DNA of 40,903 nucleotides. Source: Betaproteobacteria bacterium. GTDB taxonomy: Bacteria; Pseudomonadota; Gammaproteobacteria; Burkholderiales; SG8-41. Below the pieces are notes generated by a model. It was not told where the DNA came from, ran no database searches, and saw nothing but the letters and a program-made list of their open reading frames with translations. The stretch's first letter is position 1. The number at the start of each line of letters is the position of its first letter. Positions 32,956-40,903 of the stretch are shown in pieces. The stretch lies in contig JANYDM010000202.1 in NCBI GenBank assembly GCA_025363575.1, positions 1 through 40,903 of the forward strand, given 5' to 3'. Made by a program: the position numbers and the translations under genes.

Positions 32956-33867
32956 TCAAACGTGTTTCGTATGCGGTCGCGCGTGCGCGGCGACCCGCTG
33001 CGGCAGTTCGCGTATGGCGTCTGCATTACTCCATGAGAAAGCCCTGTCAGCGGCGTCGTGCCACGGCAACCACATGAACTGCAGATGCTCGCGCGGCGCG
33101 AGCGTTACCGGCATCCGCGCCGGCACGCGCAGACCGAACACATGCTCGGTGTTGTGCGTGATGCCCGGCGCGTACCGCCCGCGCCAGCGCCGGTAGATCT
33201 CGAACACGTTCTGCTTGCCCCAATCTGCGAGTTCAAAGACGGCAGTATCAAGCCCCGTCTCTTCTGCGACTTCGCGCCGCGCTGTTTGCGCCAGTGTCTC
33301 GCCCTCGTCCTGACTGCCCGTCACCGATTGCCAGAATCCAGGCCGGTCGGCGCGCTCGAGCAGCAAGACATCGAGTTCCTCCGTATAAATCACTACCAGC
33401 ACCGACACCGGAATCTTGTAGGCGGCGGCGGTAACCGGCAGCGACTCGACCACCCGCTCGCCGCGTGTATCGGCGTCGAGCAGGGCCACGAATACTTTCT
33501 GCCGGCCCGACCAGTACTTGGCGGCGACGGCCAGAATTTCAAGCACCAGCGCGAAGTCGTCCGGCGCGCCGCGCGCAAATTGCCCGCCATTGCGGATAGC
33601 GAGGATATACCCGGGCGCCGGTTGCCACGAAAAATCTTCGAGACTGTCGGCGAGTGCATCCAGGTTGCGGCCGAACGAAACGGGCAGGGCCAGTGTTTTC
33701 TCAAATCTGTCGAGCAGCGCCGGCCGCGTGCCGACACCCGCGAGATCAAGCTCGTAATAGGAGAAGCCCGCATCGCGCGCTGTCCGCGCGAGCTCGGCCG
33801 CATCGGCGGGCTCGGCATAAACGCCTGATTGCGCTGCGGTGAGCGGAAAGAAGACAGGCGTGTTCAT
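32956..33867 (-). CDS. nudB: Barstar domain fused to dihydroneopterin triphosphate diphosphatase
   Basis: A 303-residue fusion in one unbroken frame. Residues 35-135 are a barstar domain: FSYYELDL, then LALPVSFGRNLDALADSLEDF, with Asp70 and Asp74 at the positions of barstar Asp35 and Asp39, which contact the nuclease active site. Residues 150-303 are a full NudB: KIPVSVLVVIY, WQSVTGSQDEGET, the Nudix box from Gly184 to Leu206 with Arg198, Glu199, Glu202 and Glu203, and YAPGITHNTEH. NudB removes pyrophosphate from dihydroneopterin triphosphate in folate synthesis. The ATG overlaps the ribonuclease stop (ATGA). E. coli NudB lacks the barstar part. Confidence 0.9.
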   Translation of the reverse strand: MNTPVFFPLTAAQSGVYAEPADAAELARTARDAGFSYYELDLAGVGTRPALLDRFEKTLALPVSFGRNLDALADSLEDFSWQPAPGYILAIRNGGQFARGAPDDFALVLEILAVAAKYWSGRQKVFVALLDADTRGERVVESLPVTAAAYKIPVSVLVVIYTEELDVLLLERADRPGFWQSVTGSQDEGETLAQTARREVAEETGLDTAVFELADWGKQNVFEIYRRWRGRYAPGITHNTEHVFGLRVPARMPVTLAPREHLQFMWLPWHDAADRAFSWSNADAIRELPQRVAAHARPHTKHV

Positions 33868-34271
33868 TCGCGTATGCGCCGGAAGCTGCGATAGTGGTCG
33901 TCGCTATAGTAATACTCGGCGCCCTCACCGGCGATAATGCGGCGCGCGCCGCGACTTCTACTCCCGGGCGTCGGCACCGTGTACTCGCGATAGTAGCCGC
34001 GGCCGCGCAGCGGCAGACGACGCTCGTAGTTGCCGAACACCACGCCGTCGCGCTCGAACGCGAACGGGCCGCCGCGCCGGATCGCGTAGAGCACCGCCTG
34101 CGCTTCGCGCGGCAAAGCGGCACGGGGAATTTCAGCAGGTGCATAGCGCGCTTCTTCGCGCGCAAACGCTCGGCCGGCAGGTGTCGCAATCGCAACGGCG
34201 CAGAACAAGCCGGCCGCCCAAATCAGCAGCACGGCCAAGGCGCGCGATGCCGGACGCCGCGTCGCTTGCAT
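33864..34271 (-). CDS. Exported RNase Sa/barnase-like guanyl-specific ribonuclease
   Basis: A 135-residue protein with a signal peptide (ALAVLLIWAAGLFCAVAIATPAG) and a microbial N1/T1/Sa ribonuclease domain. FERDGVVFGNYERRLP is followed by YYREYTVPTPGSRSRG, which lines up with RNase Sa. Glu96 (base), Arg107, Arg111 and His126 (DDHYRSF) match RNase Sa Glu54, Arg65, Arg69 and His85, so it should be active. There are only two cysteine-free strands of core, so no disulfide is predicted. The ATG at 34271 is preferred; a GTG lies one codon earlier, at 34274. It begins about 9 bases after the aspS stop and overlaps the barstar fusion gene, its likely inhibitor. Confidence 0.88.
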   Translation of the reverse strand: MQATRRPASRALAVLLIWAAGLFCAVAIATPAGRAFAREEARYAPAEIPRAALPREAQAVLYAIRRGGPFAFERDGVVFGNYERRLPLRGRGYYREYTVPTPGSRSRGARRIIAGEGAEYYYSDDHYRSFRRIRE

Positions 34272-34280
34272 CACATTGGC

Positions 34281-36053
34281 CTACGGGTTTGGCTGGCGCA
34301 GCCTGATGTGGAGTTCGCGCAACTGCTGCTCATCGACCGTGTTCGGCGCCTGCGTGAGCAGGCATTGCGCGCGCTGCGTCTTCGGAAACGCAATAACATC
34401 GCGTATCGATTCGGCGCCCGCCATCATCGTCACCAAACGGTCGAGCCCGAACGCGATCCCGCCGTGCGGCGGCGCGCCGTATTGCAGCGCCTGCAGCAGG
34501 AAGCCGAACTTGGCCTCTGCCTCTTCAGCGCTGATGTTGAGCGCGCGGAACACTTTGGATTGCACTTCTTGCGTGTGGATACGGACCGAGCCGCCGCCGA
34601 GCTCCCAGCCGTTCAATACCATGTCGTGCGCCTTGGCGCGCGCCCGTCCCGGATCGCTGTCGAGCAGATCTTCGTGGCCGTCGGCCGGCGCGGTAAACGG
34701 ATGGTGCATCGCGTTCCAGCGCTTCGCCTCTTCGTCCCGTTCGAACATTGGAAAATCGAGCACCCACAGCGGCTGCCAGCCGGCTTTCGCGTAGCCCTTC
34801 TCATGCCCTATCTTCACGCGCAGCGCGCCGAGTGCGTCGCTCACGACTTTGGCCGTGCCGGCGCCGAAGAACACGAGGTCGCCGTCCTGCGCGCCGGTGC
34901 GCTGGACGATCGCCTTCAGCGCCGCATCGTCGAGGTTCTTGACGATAGGCGACTGCATTCCCTCCCGCCCCTTGGCAATTTCGTTGAACTTGATGTACGC
35001 AAGGCCCTTCGCTCCGTACACGCCGACGAATTCGGTGTAGGCATCGATCTCGCCGCGCGTCAGTTCGCCGCCTTTCGGCACGCGCAAGCCGGCCACCCGC
35101 CCGCCGGGGGCGTTCGCCGGCGCCGAGAACACTTTAAACGCGACGTTCTTCATCGCGTCCGTGAGTTCGGCCAGTTCCAGCGGGACGCGCAGATCGGGCT
35201 TGTCCGATCCGTAGCGCAGCATCGCCTCGTCGTATGGCATGCGCGGGAATGGATTCGGCAGCGCGACATCGAGCACGTCCTTGAACACGCCGCGTATCAT
35301 CTCCTCCATCAGCACCATGATTTCGTTCTGCGTCATGAACGAAGTCTCGACGTCGATCTGGGTGAATTCGGGCTGGCGGTCGGCGCGCAGGTCCTCGTCG
35401 CGGAAGCATTTGACGATCTGATAGTAACGGTCGAAGCCCGCGATCATCAGGAGCTGCTTGAAGAGCTGCGGCGATTGCGGCAGAGCGAAAAACTTGCCCG
35501 CGTGCACGCGGCTCGGCACCAGGTAATCGCGCGCGCCCTCGGGCGTCGAGCGCGTCAGCATCGGCGTCTCGATGTCGATGAAGCCGTGCTTGTCGAGAAA
35601 CACCCGCACCGCCATCGCGACCTTGTAGCGCAGCTTGAGGTTCTTCTGCATCTGCAATCGGCGCAGATCGAGAAAACGGTATTCGAGGCGCACGTTTTCC
35701 GACAGCGTGTCGTCGTCCATCAGGAACGGCGGCGTCAGCGATGGATTCAACACCTCGATTTCCGCCGCGAGCACCTCGACTTCGCCGCTGACGAGATTGG
35801 TGTTGACCGTGCCCGCGGGCCGTTCGCGCACTTTGCCCGTCACGCGAATGACGAATTCGTTGCGCAGCGTTTCAGCGACCTTCAGCGTAGCCGGCGTGTC
35901 GGGATCGCACACGATCTGCAGCAGGCCCTCGCGATCGCGCAGGTCGATGAAGATGACGCCGCCGTGGTCGCGCCGGCGATGGACCCAGCCGTAAACGGTG
36001 ATTGTCTGATTGAGGTGCTGGCGGTTGATGAGACCGCAGTATTCGCTACGCAT
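34281..36053 (-). CDS. aspS: Aspartyl-tRNA synthetase
   Basis: A 590-residue class IIb synthetase. It has an N-terminal OB-fold anticodon domain ([21 protein letters not shown]) and a catalytic domain with motif 2 ([20 protein letters not shown]). The bacterial GAD insertion lies near residues 290-420, and motif 3 reads [14 protein letters not shown]. It charges tRNA-Asp. Whether it also charges tRNA-Asn cannot be told from this window. It follows DUF502 by 86 bases and is directly followed by the ribonuclease and barstar-NudB genes. Confidence 0.97.
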   Translation of the reverse strand: MRSEYCGLINRQHLNQTITVYGWVHRRRDHGGVIFIDLRDREGLLQIVCDPDTPATLKVAETLRNEFVIRVTGKVRERPAGTVNTNLVSGEVEVLAAEIEVLNPSLTPPFLMDDDTLSENVRLEYRFLDLRRLQMQKNLKLRYKVAMAVRVFLDKHGFIDIETPMLTRSTPEGARDYLVPSRVHAGKFFALPQSPQLFKQLLMIAGFDRYYQIVKCFRDEDLRADRQPEFTQIDVETSFMTQNEIMVLMEEMIRGVFKDVLDVALPNPFPRMPYDEAMLRYGSDKPDLRVPLELAELTDAMKNVAFKVFSAPANAPGGRVAGLRVPKGGELTRGEIDAYTEFVGVYGAKGLAYIKFNEIAKGREGMQSPIVKNLDDAALKAIVQRTGAQDGDLVFFGAGTAKVVSDALGALRVKIGHEKGYAKAGWQPLWVLDFPMFERDEEAKRWNAMHHPFTAPADGHEDLLDSDPGRARAKAHDMVLNGWELGGGSVRIHTQEVQSKVFRALNISAEEAEAKFGFLLQALQYGAPPHGGIAFGLDRLVTMMAGAESIRDVIAFPKTQRAQCLLTQAPNTVDEQQLRELHIRLRQPNP

Positions 36054-36139
36054 GATGGAGGCCGGTTCTTGAAAAAAATTGGGACGCGCCGACGGTGGCG
36101 TAAAGACCGCGCCGACTGCGTATTTGAATTTACGGGCGC

Positions 36140-36796
36140 TTATTCATTCACCGCCTGCTGGCGTGCAGGCTCGGGCCGCGTCAGCGCCTTGCCGTTGCGG
36201 CGGCCGTTGCTGTCGGGCGAAACGACACCCATGGAAATAATGTATTTGAGGGCTTCGTCGACACTCATGTCGAGCACGATGACTTCGGATTTCGGCATCA
36301 TCAGAAAAAAGCCGGAGGTCGGGTTCGGCGTCGTCGGCACGTAGACGCTCCAATATTCGCCTTGCAAATGGTTGACGACATCGCCGCCGGGCTGGCCGGT
36401 CAGGAACGCGATGGTCCACGAGCCGTCGCGCGGATATTGCACGAGCAGGGCCTTGCGGAACGCGTGGCCGCTCGATGAGAACAGCGTGTCCGAGACCTGC
36501 TTGACGCTGTTGTAGATCGACTTGAAAACCGGGATGCGGCCGAGAATGTTTTCCCAGAACCGCAGCAGACGCTGGCCGAGCATGTTGGCCGCGATCAGCC
36601 CGGACCCGAACACGACGACGAGCGTGAGCAGCACGCCCATGCCGGGCACGTGCATGCCGAGCCAGTGCTCGGTCTGGAATTGATCGGGCAGCAACAGCAA
36701 GGTCTGGTCCATGGCGCCGACCAGTACGCTGAGCACCCATAAGGTGATGCCCAGCGGTACCCAGATGAGCAAGCCCGTGATGAAATACTTTTTCAA
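36140..36796 (-). CDS. DUF502 family membrane protein
   Basis: A 218-residue protein with two N-terminal membrane helices ([19 protein letters not shown] and [20 protein letters not shown]). A conserved cytoplasmic part follows, with [20 protein letters not shown] and [21 protein letters not shown]. The function is unknown; in Betaproteobacteria it usually precedes aspS. The start is unusual: TTG at 36796 has GAGG six bases ahead and I use it; another TTG at 36802 directly abuts the GAGG. No ATG is available at the expected position. Confidence 0.88.
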   Translation of the reverse strand: MKKYFITGLLIWVPLGITLWVLSVLVGAMDQTLLLLPDQFQTEHWLGMHVPGMGVLLTLVVVFGSGLIAANMLGQRLLRFWENILGRIPVFKSIYNSVKQVSDTLFSSSGHAFRKALLVQYPRDGSWTIAFLTGQPGGDVVNHLQGEYWSVYVPTTPNPTSGFFLMMPKSEVIVLDMSVDEALKYIISMGVVSPDSNGRRNGKALTRPEPARQQAVNE

Positions 36797-36808
36797 CTGC
36801 AACCTCGT

Positions 36809-36832
36809 ATGACTACATTTATGACTACATTT
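36809..36832. repeat. 12-bp perfect tandem duplication
   Basis: ATGACTACATTT occurs twice in direct succession (36809-36820 and 36821-36832) in the gap between fmdB and the DUF502 gene, just upstream of the latter's ribosome site. It looks like a simple local duplication. Confidence 0.9.
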
Positions 36833-36885
36833 GTTGACACTTGATGCTTAAGACATCCGGCACGCGCAGACGTACGAAGCCGCGC

Positions 36886-37272
36886 TCAGCTACCCGCGGT
36901 CGGCGTCGCCGCGGGCGCGGGTTTGGCGGCAGCCGTTTCAGCTTTGCCCGTCGTCGCTTCCGTCGCCGGCTTGGCCTCGCTTTTCGCCGCGGCCTTGTCG
37001 TCGGACTTTGTTTCGGTTTTTGCCGATCCCTCGGATTTCGTTTCCGCTTTTGCGTCTGCGTTGTCCGTTGCTTTCGCCTGCGGTTTCGCGCCGTGCTTGA
37101 AATCGGTCGCGTACCAACCACTGCCTTTCAACTGAAAGCCAGCCGCAGTCACCATTTTGCTCAACGCAGGCTTGCCGCATTCCGGGCAGTCTTTGAGCGG
37201 CGCATCGCTAAGCTTCCGCAGAAATTCCTTCTGGAAGCCGCACGCCGCGCATTTGTACTCATAGATGGGCAT
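36886..37272 (-). CDS. FmdB-family zinc ribbon protein
   Basis: A 128-residue protein. The N-terminal 60 residues are a zinc ribbon: MPIYEYKCAACG, then CPECGKPALSKMVT, giving two CxxC pairs, and FQLKGSGWYATDF. The rest is a low-complexity tail of Ala, Lys, Thr, Glu and Pro, likely disordered. The family begins at MPIYEY, so I start at 37272, not at the earlier in-frame codon at 37290. Its role is a suspected nucleic-acid or regulatory one and is unproven. It heads the fmdB-DUF502-aspS series and has a candidate promoter just upstream. Confidence 0.88.
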   Translation of the reverse strand: MPIYEYKCAACGFQKEFLRKLSDAPLKDCPECGKPALSKMVTAAGFQLKGSGWYATDFKHGAKPQAKATDNADAKAETKSEGSAKTETKSDDKAAAKSEAKPATEATTGKAETAAAKPAPAATPTAGS

Positions 37273-37298
37273 AATTTGTCCCAAATTCAAAAGGTTGG

Positions 37299-37304
37299 AT
37301 TATA
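37299..37304 (-). promoter_or_regulatory. Candidate -10 box for the fmdB-aspS operon
   Basis: On the minus strand a perfect TATAAT in the context CCGCTATAATCC lies 27 bases upstream of the fmdB ATG. The -35 region is weak. Confidence 0.55.
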
Positions 37305-37404
37305 GCGGAAAGCGTCCCGCCCAGTGAGCGTAGATGGGGTCGCAAGTGCCCGATCTCAAGCAAATGCAGGCGCCCCGCCGTCGATGACCTCTGACTCGCT
37401 TCGC

Positions 37405-37410
37405 TATAAT
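37405..37410 (+). promoter_or_regulatory. Candidate -10 box for the phosphotransacetylase-acetate kinase genes
   Basis: A perfect TATAAT in the context TCGCTATAATCA lies 55 bases upstream of the GTG at 37466. No strong -35 box is visible. Confidence 0.5.
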
Positions 37411-37465
37411 CATCCACGCTTGCGCCACCGCTCTCCGCCGCTGCTCATACTCAGAGGGAAATCCC

Positions 37466-38413
37466 GTGAAAGCCCAGCATAAGATCTTTCAGCAACTGCT
37501 TGCGCGCGGCCGCGAATTCGCAGCGCTGCCGACCGCGGTGGTCCATCCCTGCGACGGCGAGTCGCTGCGCGGCGCGCTGGATGCGGCCAGGCGCGGACTG
37601 ATCAAACCTGTGCTGGTGGGCCCGGCGGGCAAAATACAGCGAGCCGCCAAAGCGGCCGGACTGACTATCAGTGGCTGCGAAATTGTTCCCACCGAACACA
37701 GCCATGCCGCGGCGGAGGCCGCCGTTGCGCTCGCGCGCGCCGGTCGCGTCGAGTGCCTGATGAAAGGCAGCCTGCACACAGACGAGTTAATGGCCGCAGT
37801 CGTCGCCACTGCCACCGGCCTGCGCACGGCAACGCGCATGAGCCACGTCTTCGTGCTCGATGTTCCTGCCTATCCGCGTCCGTTGCTTATCACCGACGCC
37901 GCGATCAATATCTATCCCGATCTCGAGACCAAGCGCGACATAGTGCAGAATGCGATCGACCTCGCGCACGCACTCGGCATCACGCGGCCGCGCGTCGCCA
38001 TCCTGTCGGCGGTGGAAACGGTAACGCCCAAGATACGCTCTACCGTCGAGGCCGCCGCGCTGTGCAAAATGGCCGATCGCGGTCAAATCACCGGCGCCGT
38101 TCTCGACGGGCCGCTCGGGTTCGATATCGCGATTTCGGCCGTGGCGCAGCGCGCCAAGCATGTGAAGTCCGAAGTCGCAGGCCGTCCTGACATACTCATA
38201 GTGCCGGACCTCGAGGCCGGCAACATGCTCGTCAAACAACTGCAATATCTTGCCGGCGCACACGCCGCCGGCATCGTTATGGGCGCGCGCGTGCCGATTG
38301 CGCTGACGAGCCGCGCAGACACGGCGCCGGCGCGCATGGCTTCAGCCGCCATCGCGGTGCTGCTGCGCGCGCACGCGAAAAAAACAGCGCCCAAGGGCGA
38401 TAAATCGCAATGA
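37466..38413 (+). CDS. PTA_PTB-family phosphate acyltransferase
   Basis: A 315-residue single-domain phosphotransacetylase/phosphotransbutyrylase. Markers are KPVLVGPAGKI, MKGSLHTDELMAAVV, RMSHVFVLDVP, AAINIYPDLETK and DILIVPDLEAGNMLVKQL. It transfers an acyl group between CoA and phosphate. It equals the C-terminal half of proteins annotated as enoyl-CoA hydratase/phosphate acetyltransferase, but without the MaoC domain. The start is GTG with AGGG ahead of it. The stop overlaps acetate kinase (ATGA), so the pair should make acyl phosphate and then ATP, or the reverse. Confidence 0.9.
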   Translation: MKAQHKIFQQLLARGREFAALPTAVVHPCDGESLRGALDAARRGLIKPVLVGPAGKIQRAAKAAGLTISGCEIVPTEHSHAAAEAAVALARAGRVECLMKGSLHTDELMAAVVATATGLRTATRMSHVFVLDVPAYPRPLLITDAAINIYPDLETKRDIVQNAIDLAHALGITRPRVAILSAVETVTPKIRSTVEAAALCKMADRGQITGAVLDGPLGFDIAISAVAQRAKHVKSEVAGRPDILIVPDLEAGNMLVKQLQYLAGAHAAGIVMGARVPIALTSRADTAPARMASAAIAVLLRAHAKKTAPKGDKSQ

Positions 38414-39600
38414 CCGACGCCGCCCTCGTCGTCAACGCAGGTTCCTCCAGCATCAAATTTGCCGTCTACACAGCCGCTGCTTCGCCAGAGTTGATGCTGC
38501 GCGGCCACGTCGACGCGATTGGCAGCGAGCCCAGCTTCAGCGCGTGCGACGCTGCGGGCAAAGCGCTCGCCGGCGCGCAGTTTGCAGACGTGTCCACCGG
38601 TCTCACCCACGAGCAGGCGATCGACCGGCTGATCGGCTGGCTGGATGAGCAGGCCGGCGCGGACAACATCGTCGCTGCGGGCCATCGTGTAGTGCACGGC
38701 GGTGAAAAATATACTGAACCGGTATTGATCACCCCGAAGGTCGCCGATGCGCTCGCTGAGCTGGTGCCGCTGGCCCCGTTGCATCAACCGCACAACCTCG
38801 CGGCGATCCGAGCATTGCAAGCGCTGCGGCCGGCGCTTCGGCAGGTCGCGTGCTTCGATACTGCGTTTCACAGCGGGCAGGCGCCGCTCGCGCGCACGTT
38901 CGCGCTGCCGCGCGAGCTCACTGACAGCGGCATCAAACGTTACGGCTTTCACGGGTTATCGTACGAGTACATCGCAGGCGAGCTGCCCGCTCAACTCGGC
39001 GCGCAAGCCGGCGGTCGCGTGATCGTCGCTCATTTAGGCGCTGGAGCCAGCATGTGCGCTCTACACGGACTGCAAAGCGTCGCGACGACCATGGGCTTTT
39101 CAGTGCTGGATGGACTCATGATGGGCACACGCTGCGGTGCGCTCGACCCCGGCGTCTTGCTCTACCTGATGCGCACGCGCGGCATGACGCTGGAAGCCGT
39201 CGAGAAACTGGTGTACCAGCGTTCGGGCCTGCTCGGCGTATCCGTCATCAGCGCCGAAATGCGCGTGCTGCTCGAAAGCAGCGAGCCACATGCGCACGAG
39301 GCAGTTGAGCTTTTCGTTTACCGCGCGGCGCGTGAAGTCGGCTCGCTGGCGGCGGCTCTCGGCGGGCTCGACGCTTTAGTGTTCACCGGCGGCATCGGCG
39401 AGCATGCCGCGGCCGTGCGCGAAAAAATCTGCCGGCAATGCACATGGCTGGGCATCGAACTGGACGAGGTCGCCAACAAGGGGCACGCCGCGCGCATCAG
39501 CACGGCTCACTCCCGCGCGTCGGCGTGGGTGATACCTACCGATGAAGAACTCGTGATCGCGCGCCACACGCAGCGCCTGCTGGCGACGGCGGCCGGTTAA
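38410..39600 (+). CDS. ackA: Acetate/propionate family kinase
   Basis: A 396-residue ASKHA kinase. Motifs are LVVNAGSSSIKFAVY, AGHRVVHGGEKY, DTAFHSGQAP, RYGFHGLSYEY, VAHLGAGASMCAL, GLMMGTRCGALDPG and VFTGGIGEHA. It interconverts acetate (or propionate) plus ATP with acyl phosphate plus ADP in the cytoplasm. It is translationally coupled to the upstream phosphotransacetylase-like gene and is 29 bases before citrate synthase. The substrate range within short acyl chains cannot be told from the sequence. Confidence 0.95.
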   Translation: MTDAALVVNAGSSSIKFAVYTAAASPELMLRGHVDAIGSEPSFSACDAAGKALAGAQFADVSTGLTHEQAIDRLIGWLDEQAGADNIVAAGHRVVHGGEKYTEPVLITPKVADALAELVPLAPLHQPHNLAAIRALQALRPALRQVACFDTAFHSGQAPLARTFALPRELTDSGIKRYGFHGLSYEYIAGELPAQLGAQAGGRVIVAHLGAGASMCALHGLQSVATTMGFSVLDGLMMGTRCGALDPGVLLYLMRTRGMTLEAVEKLVYQRSGLLGVSVISAEMRVLLESSEPHAHEAVELFVYRAAREVGSLAAALGGLDALVFTGGIGEHAAAVREKICRQCTWLGIELDEVANKGHAARISTAHSRASAWVIPTDEELVIARHTQRLLATAAG

Positions 39601-39629
39601 AATAAAGCACGACGGAGGAGCAGAAGATC

Positions 39630-40772
39630 ATGGAAGAAACCACCGAAAAAATCGAAATACACCGCGGCCTCAAAGGCATGTACTTCGACCGCTCGCGCGT
39701 CTGCTATATCGACGGACGCAACGGCGAACTGCGCTATCGCGGCTACTCGATTCATGAGCTGGCCGAGCGCTCTACGTTTGAAGAGACATGCTATCTGCTG
39801 CTGAAGGGCGAACTGCCGTCGGCGGCCGAACTCGCCGCGTTCACCGCCGAACTCAAAGCTTCGCGAACTCTGCCGCCGCAAATCTACGAAGTGATCCGTA
39901 CGATCAAGCAGGCGCATCCGATGGACGTGCTGCGCACCGCGGTGTCGGCCCTGGCGGCGTTCGATCTCGAAACCGCCGACAAGTCGCCGGCAGCGTCCCT
40001 GCGCAAAGGGCTGCGGCTGACATCGCAAGTACCGATGATAGTTGCCGCGCACGAGCATATCCGCAACGGGCGCGAACCCGTCGCGCCGAATCCGCAGCTC
40101 AGTCATGCCGCGAACTTTCTCTACATGCTGAAAGGCACGGCGCCCAGCGCAGACGCAGCGCGCCTGATGGACCTCGACATGGTGTTGCACGCGGAACACG
40201 GCTCAAACGCATCGTCGTTCGCCGCGCGCGTGGTCGCCGGCACGGATGCGGACTTGCATGGCGCCATCACCTCCGCAATCGCCGCGCTTGCCGGACCGGC
40301 GCACGGCGGCGCCGCGGAAAACGTGATGCGCATGGCGCAGGAGATCGGCGATGCGTCGAAAGCCGCTGAATACGTCAAGAGCAAACGCGCGAACAAGGAG
40401 CCGGTAATGGGCTTCGGCCATCGCGTTTATCGCGCCGAAGATCCGCGCGCGCGCCACATGCGTGCCGGCGTCGAGAAGCTTTCCCGCGAGATGGGCCAAC
40501 CGCAGTGGTACCAGATACTCGCGGCAGTAGTGGAAGCAATGAAGCCCTACGCGCGTCACGGCGTCAACGTAAACGTCGATTTCTACGCGGGCGTCGTTTA
40601 TTTTCTGAACGGCATCGCCGAAGATCTGTTCGTGCCCATCTTCGCCGTCGGCCGCGTGCCGGGCTGGACGATTCAGGTGATAGAGCAGATAGAAAACAAT
40701 ATCCTGCTGCGGCCGCTCACGCTTTACAACGGGCCTGAACCGCGCGAGTACGTGCCAATCGAGAATCGCTAA
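39630..40772 (+). CDS. Citrate synthase (short type; 2-methylcitrate synthase possible)
   Basis: A 380-residue citrate synthase of the short, Gram-positive/archaeal-like type. Catalytic residues are His225 (AGPAHGGA), His264 (GFGHRVYR) and Asp317 (VNVDFYAG). FDRSRVCYIDGRNGELRYRGYSI is the usual N-terminal motif. It joins acetyl-CoA, or propionyl-CoA, to oxaloacetate. The length fits both citrate and 2-methylcitrate synthases; no prpB/prpD genes are near. GACGGAGGAGCAGAAG gives a strong ribosome site. Being next to acetate kinase, it may draw acetyl-CoA formed from acetate. Confidence 0.93.
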   Translation: MEETTEKIEIHRGLKGMYFDRSRVCYIDGRNGELRYRGYSIHELAERSTFEETCYLLLKGELPSAAELAAFTAELKASRTLPPQIYEVIRTIKQAHPMDVLRTAVSALAAFDLETADKSPAASLRKGLRLTSQVPMIVAAHEHIRNGREPVAPNPQLSHAANFLYMLKGTAPSADAARLMDLDMVLHAEHGSNASSFAARVVAGTDADLHGAITSAIAALAGPAHGGAAENVMRMAQEIGDASKAAEYVKSKRANKEPVMGFGHRVYRAEDPRARHMRAGVEKLSREMGQPQWYQILAAVVEAMKPYARHGVNVNVDFYAGVVYFLNGIAEDLFVPIFAVGRVPGWTIQVIEQIENNILLRPLTLYNGPEPREYVPIENR

Positions 40773-40778
40773 ACAAGC

Positions 40779-40903
40779 CTAAGCACGCGCCAGTACGATC
40801 GCTGCTGTATCCACGATGTCGTCGACGCTCGCGCCGCGCGACAGATCGGAAAGCGGCCGCGCGAAGCCCTGCAACACCGGGCCAACCGCGCGCGCGCCAG
40901 CCA
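40779..40903 (-). CDS. pta: Phosphate acetyltransferase, C-terminal fragment cut by the window edge
   Basis: The last 41 codons of a minus-strand gene whose 5' part lies beyond base 40903. The readable C-terminus is [20 protein letters not shown] followed by [14 protein letters not shown]. The PL-x-DLSRG and DDIV-T-A motif is the conserved end of Pta-type phosphate acetyltransferases. It faces citrate synthase, the stops being 6 bases apart. It differs from the PTA_PTB-type gene at 37466, so the region codes for two phosphotransacetylase-like enzymes. Confidence 0.8.
   Translation of the reverse strand, partial: AGARAVGPVLQGFARPLSDLSRGASVDDIVDTAAIVLARA

Noticed and set aside
33894..36344. 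816-codon open frame on the plus strand opposite aspS
   Set aside because: It is antisense to a certain aspS gene, is rich in Arg, His, Ala and Asp as GC-rich shadow frames are, and shows no domain.

Overview
The window looks like a piece of a betaproteobacterial chromosome, GC-rich and probably from an uncultured lineage near Burkholderiales. The case rests on a DUF3567 gene, a Bug-type solute receptor, and the gene order fmdB - DUF502 - aspS - nudB - EEP phosphatase - clsB, which I know from Betaproteobacteria. I saw no rRNA, tRNA, CRISPR array, transposase or phage structural gene. Position 1 lies inside an 8-bp tandem repeat, so the left edge may be an assembly break.

Layout. 1-144: G-rich 8-bp repeat and a 17-bp inverted repeat. 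185-2643: DUF3567, an EamA permease, a secreted histidine phosphatase and a secreted protein of unknown function. 2830-7087 (+): a membrane/spermidine-synthase fusion, a DegQ-like protease and an enol-lactonase-like hydrolase. 7156-7275: the tiny ribosomal protein THX with its own promoter and terminator. 7360-12288 (all -): NTF2-like protein, amidase, GatC/AtzG-like small protein, cupin, Bug receptor and MFS permease; this reads as an amide uptake and breakdown cluster. 12349-17622: EgtD, a PBP7-type endopeptidase, a hydrolase with Cys in its nucleophile elbow, a PAS membrane protein without a kinase, and a FemAB/GNAT-like transferase. 17718-26574: a tripartite heavy-metal-type RND efflux operon ending in a 65-residue two-helix protein, divergent from a TctD/TctE-like two-component system. 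26586-28439: an ATM1-type ABC exporter. 28440-29019: intergenic, with a candidate small RNA on the minus strand. 29020-29706: glycine-zipper envelope protein. 29755-37272 (all -): fmdB, DUF502, aspS, a secreted RNase Sa/barnase-like ribonuclease, a barstar-NudB fusion, nadA, a YbhP-like phosphatase and clsB. 37466-40772 (+): phosphotransacetylase-like gene, acetate kinase and citrate synthase, facing the 3' end of a second phosphotransacetylase at the right edge.

The most striking system is at 32956-34271. An exported guanyl-specific ribonuclease overlaps by 4 bp a gene whose product joins a barstar domain to a complete NudB (dihydroneopterin triphosphate diphosphatase). The nuclease inhibitor is thus fused to a folate-pathway enzyme, inside the aspS operon. 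Other leads are the candidate sRNA with an anti-Shine-Dalgarno stretch (28677-28761), a strong intrinsic terminator in the leader of the RND operon (24071-24116), and the small protein after the RND pump that resembles the Acb2/Tad1 hairpin fold.

All family assignments come from reading the translated sequences by eye; no database search was run.
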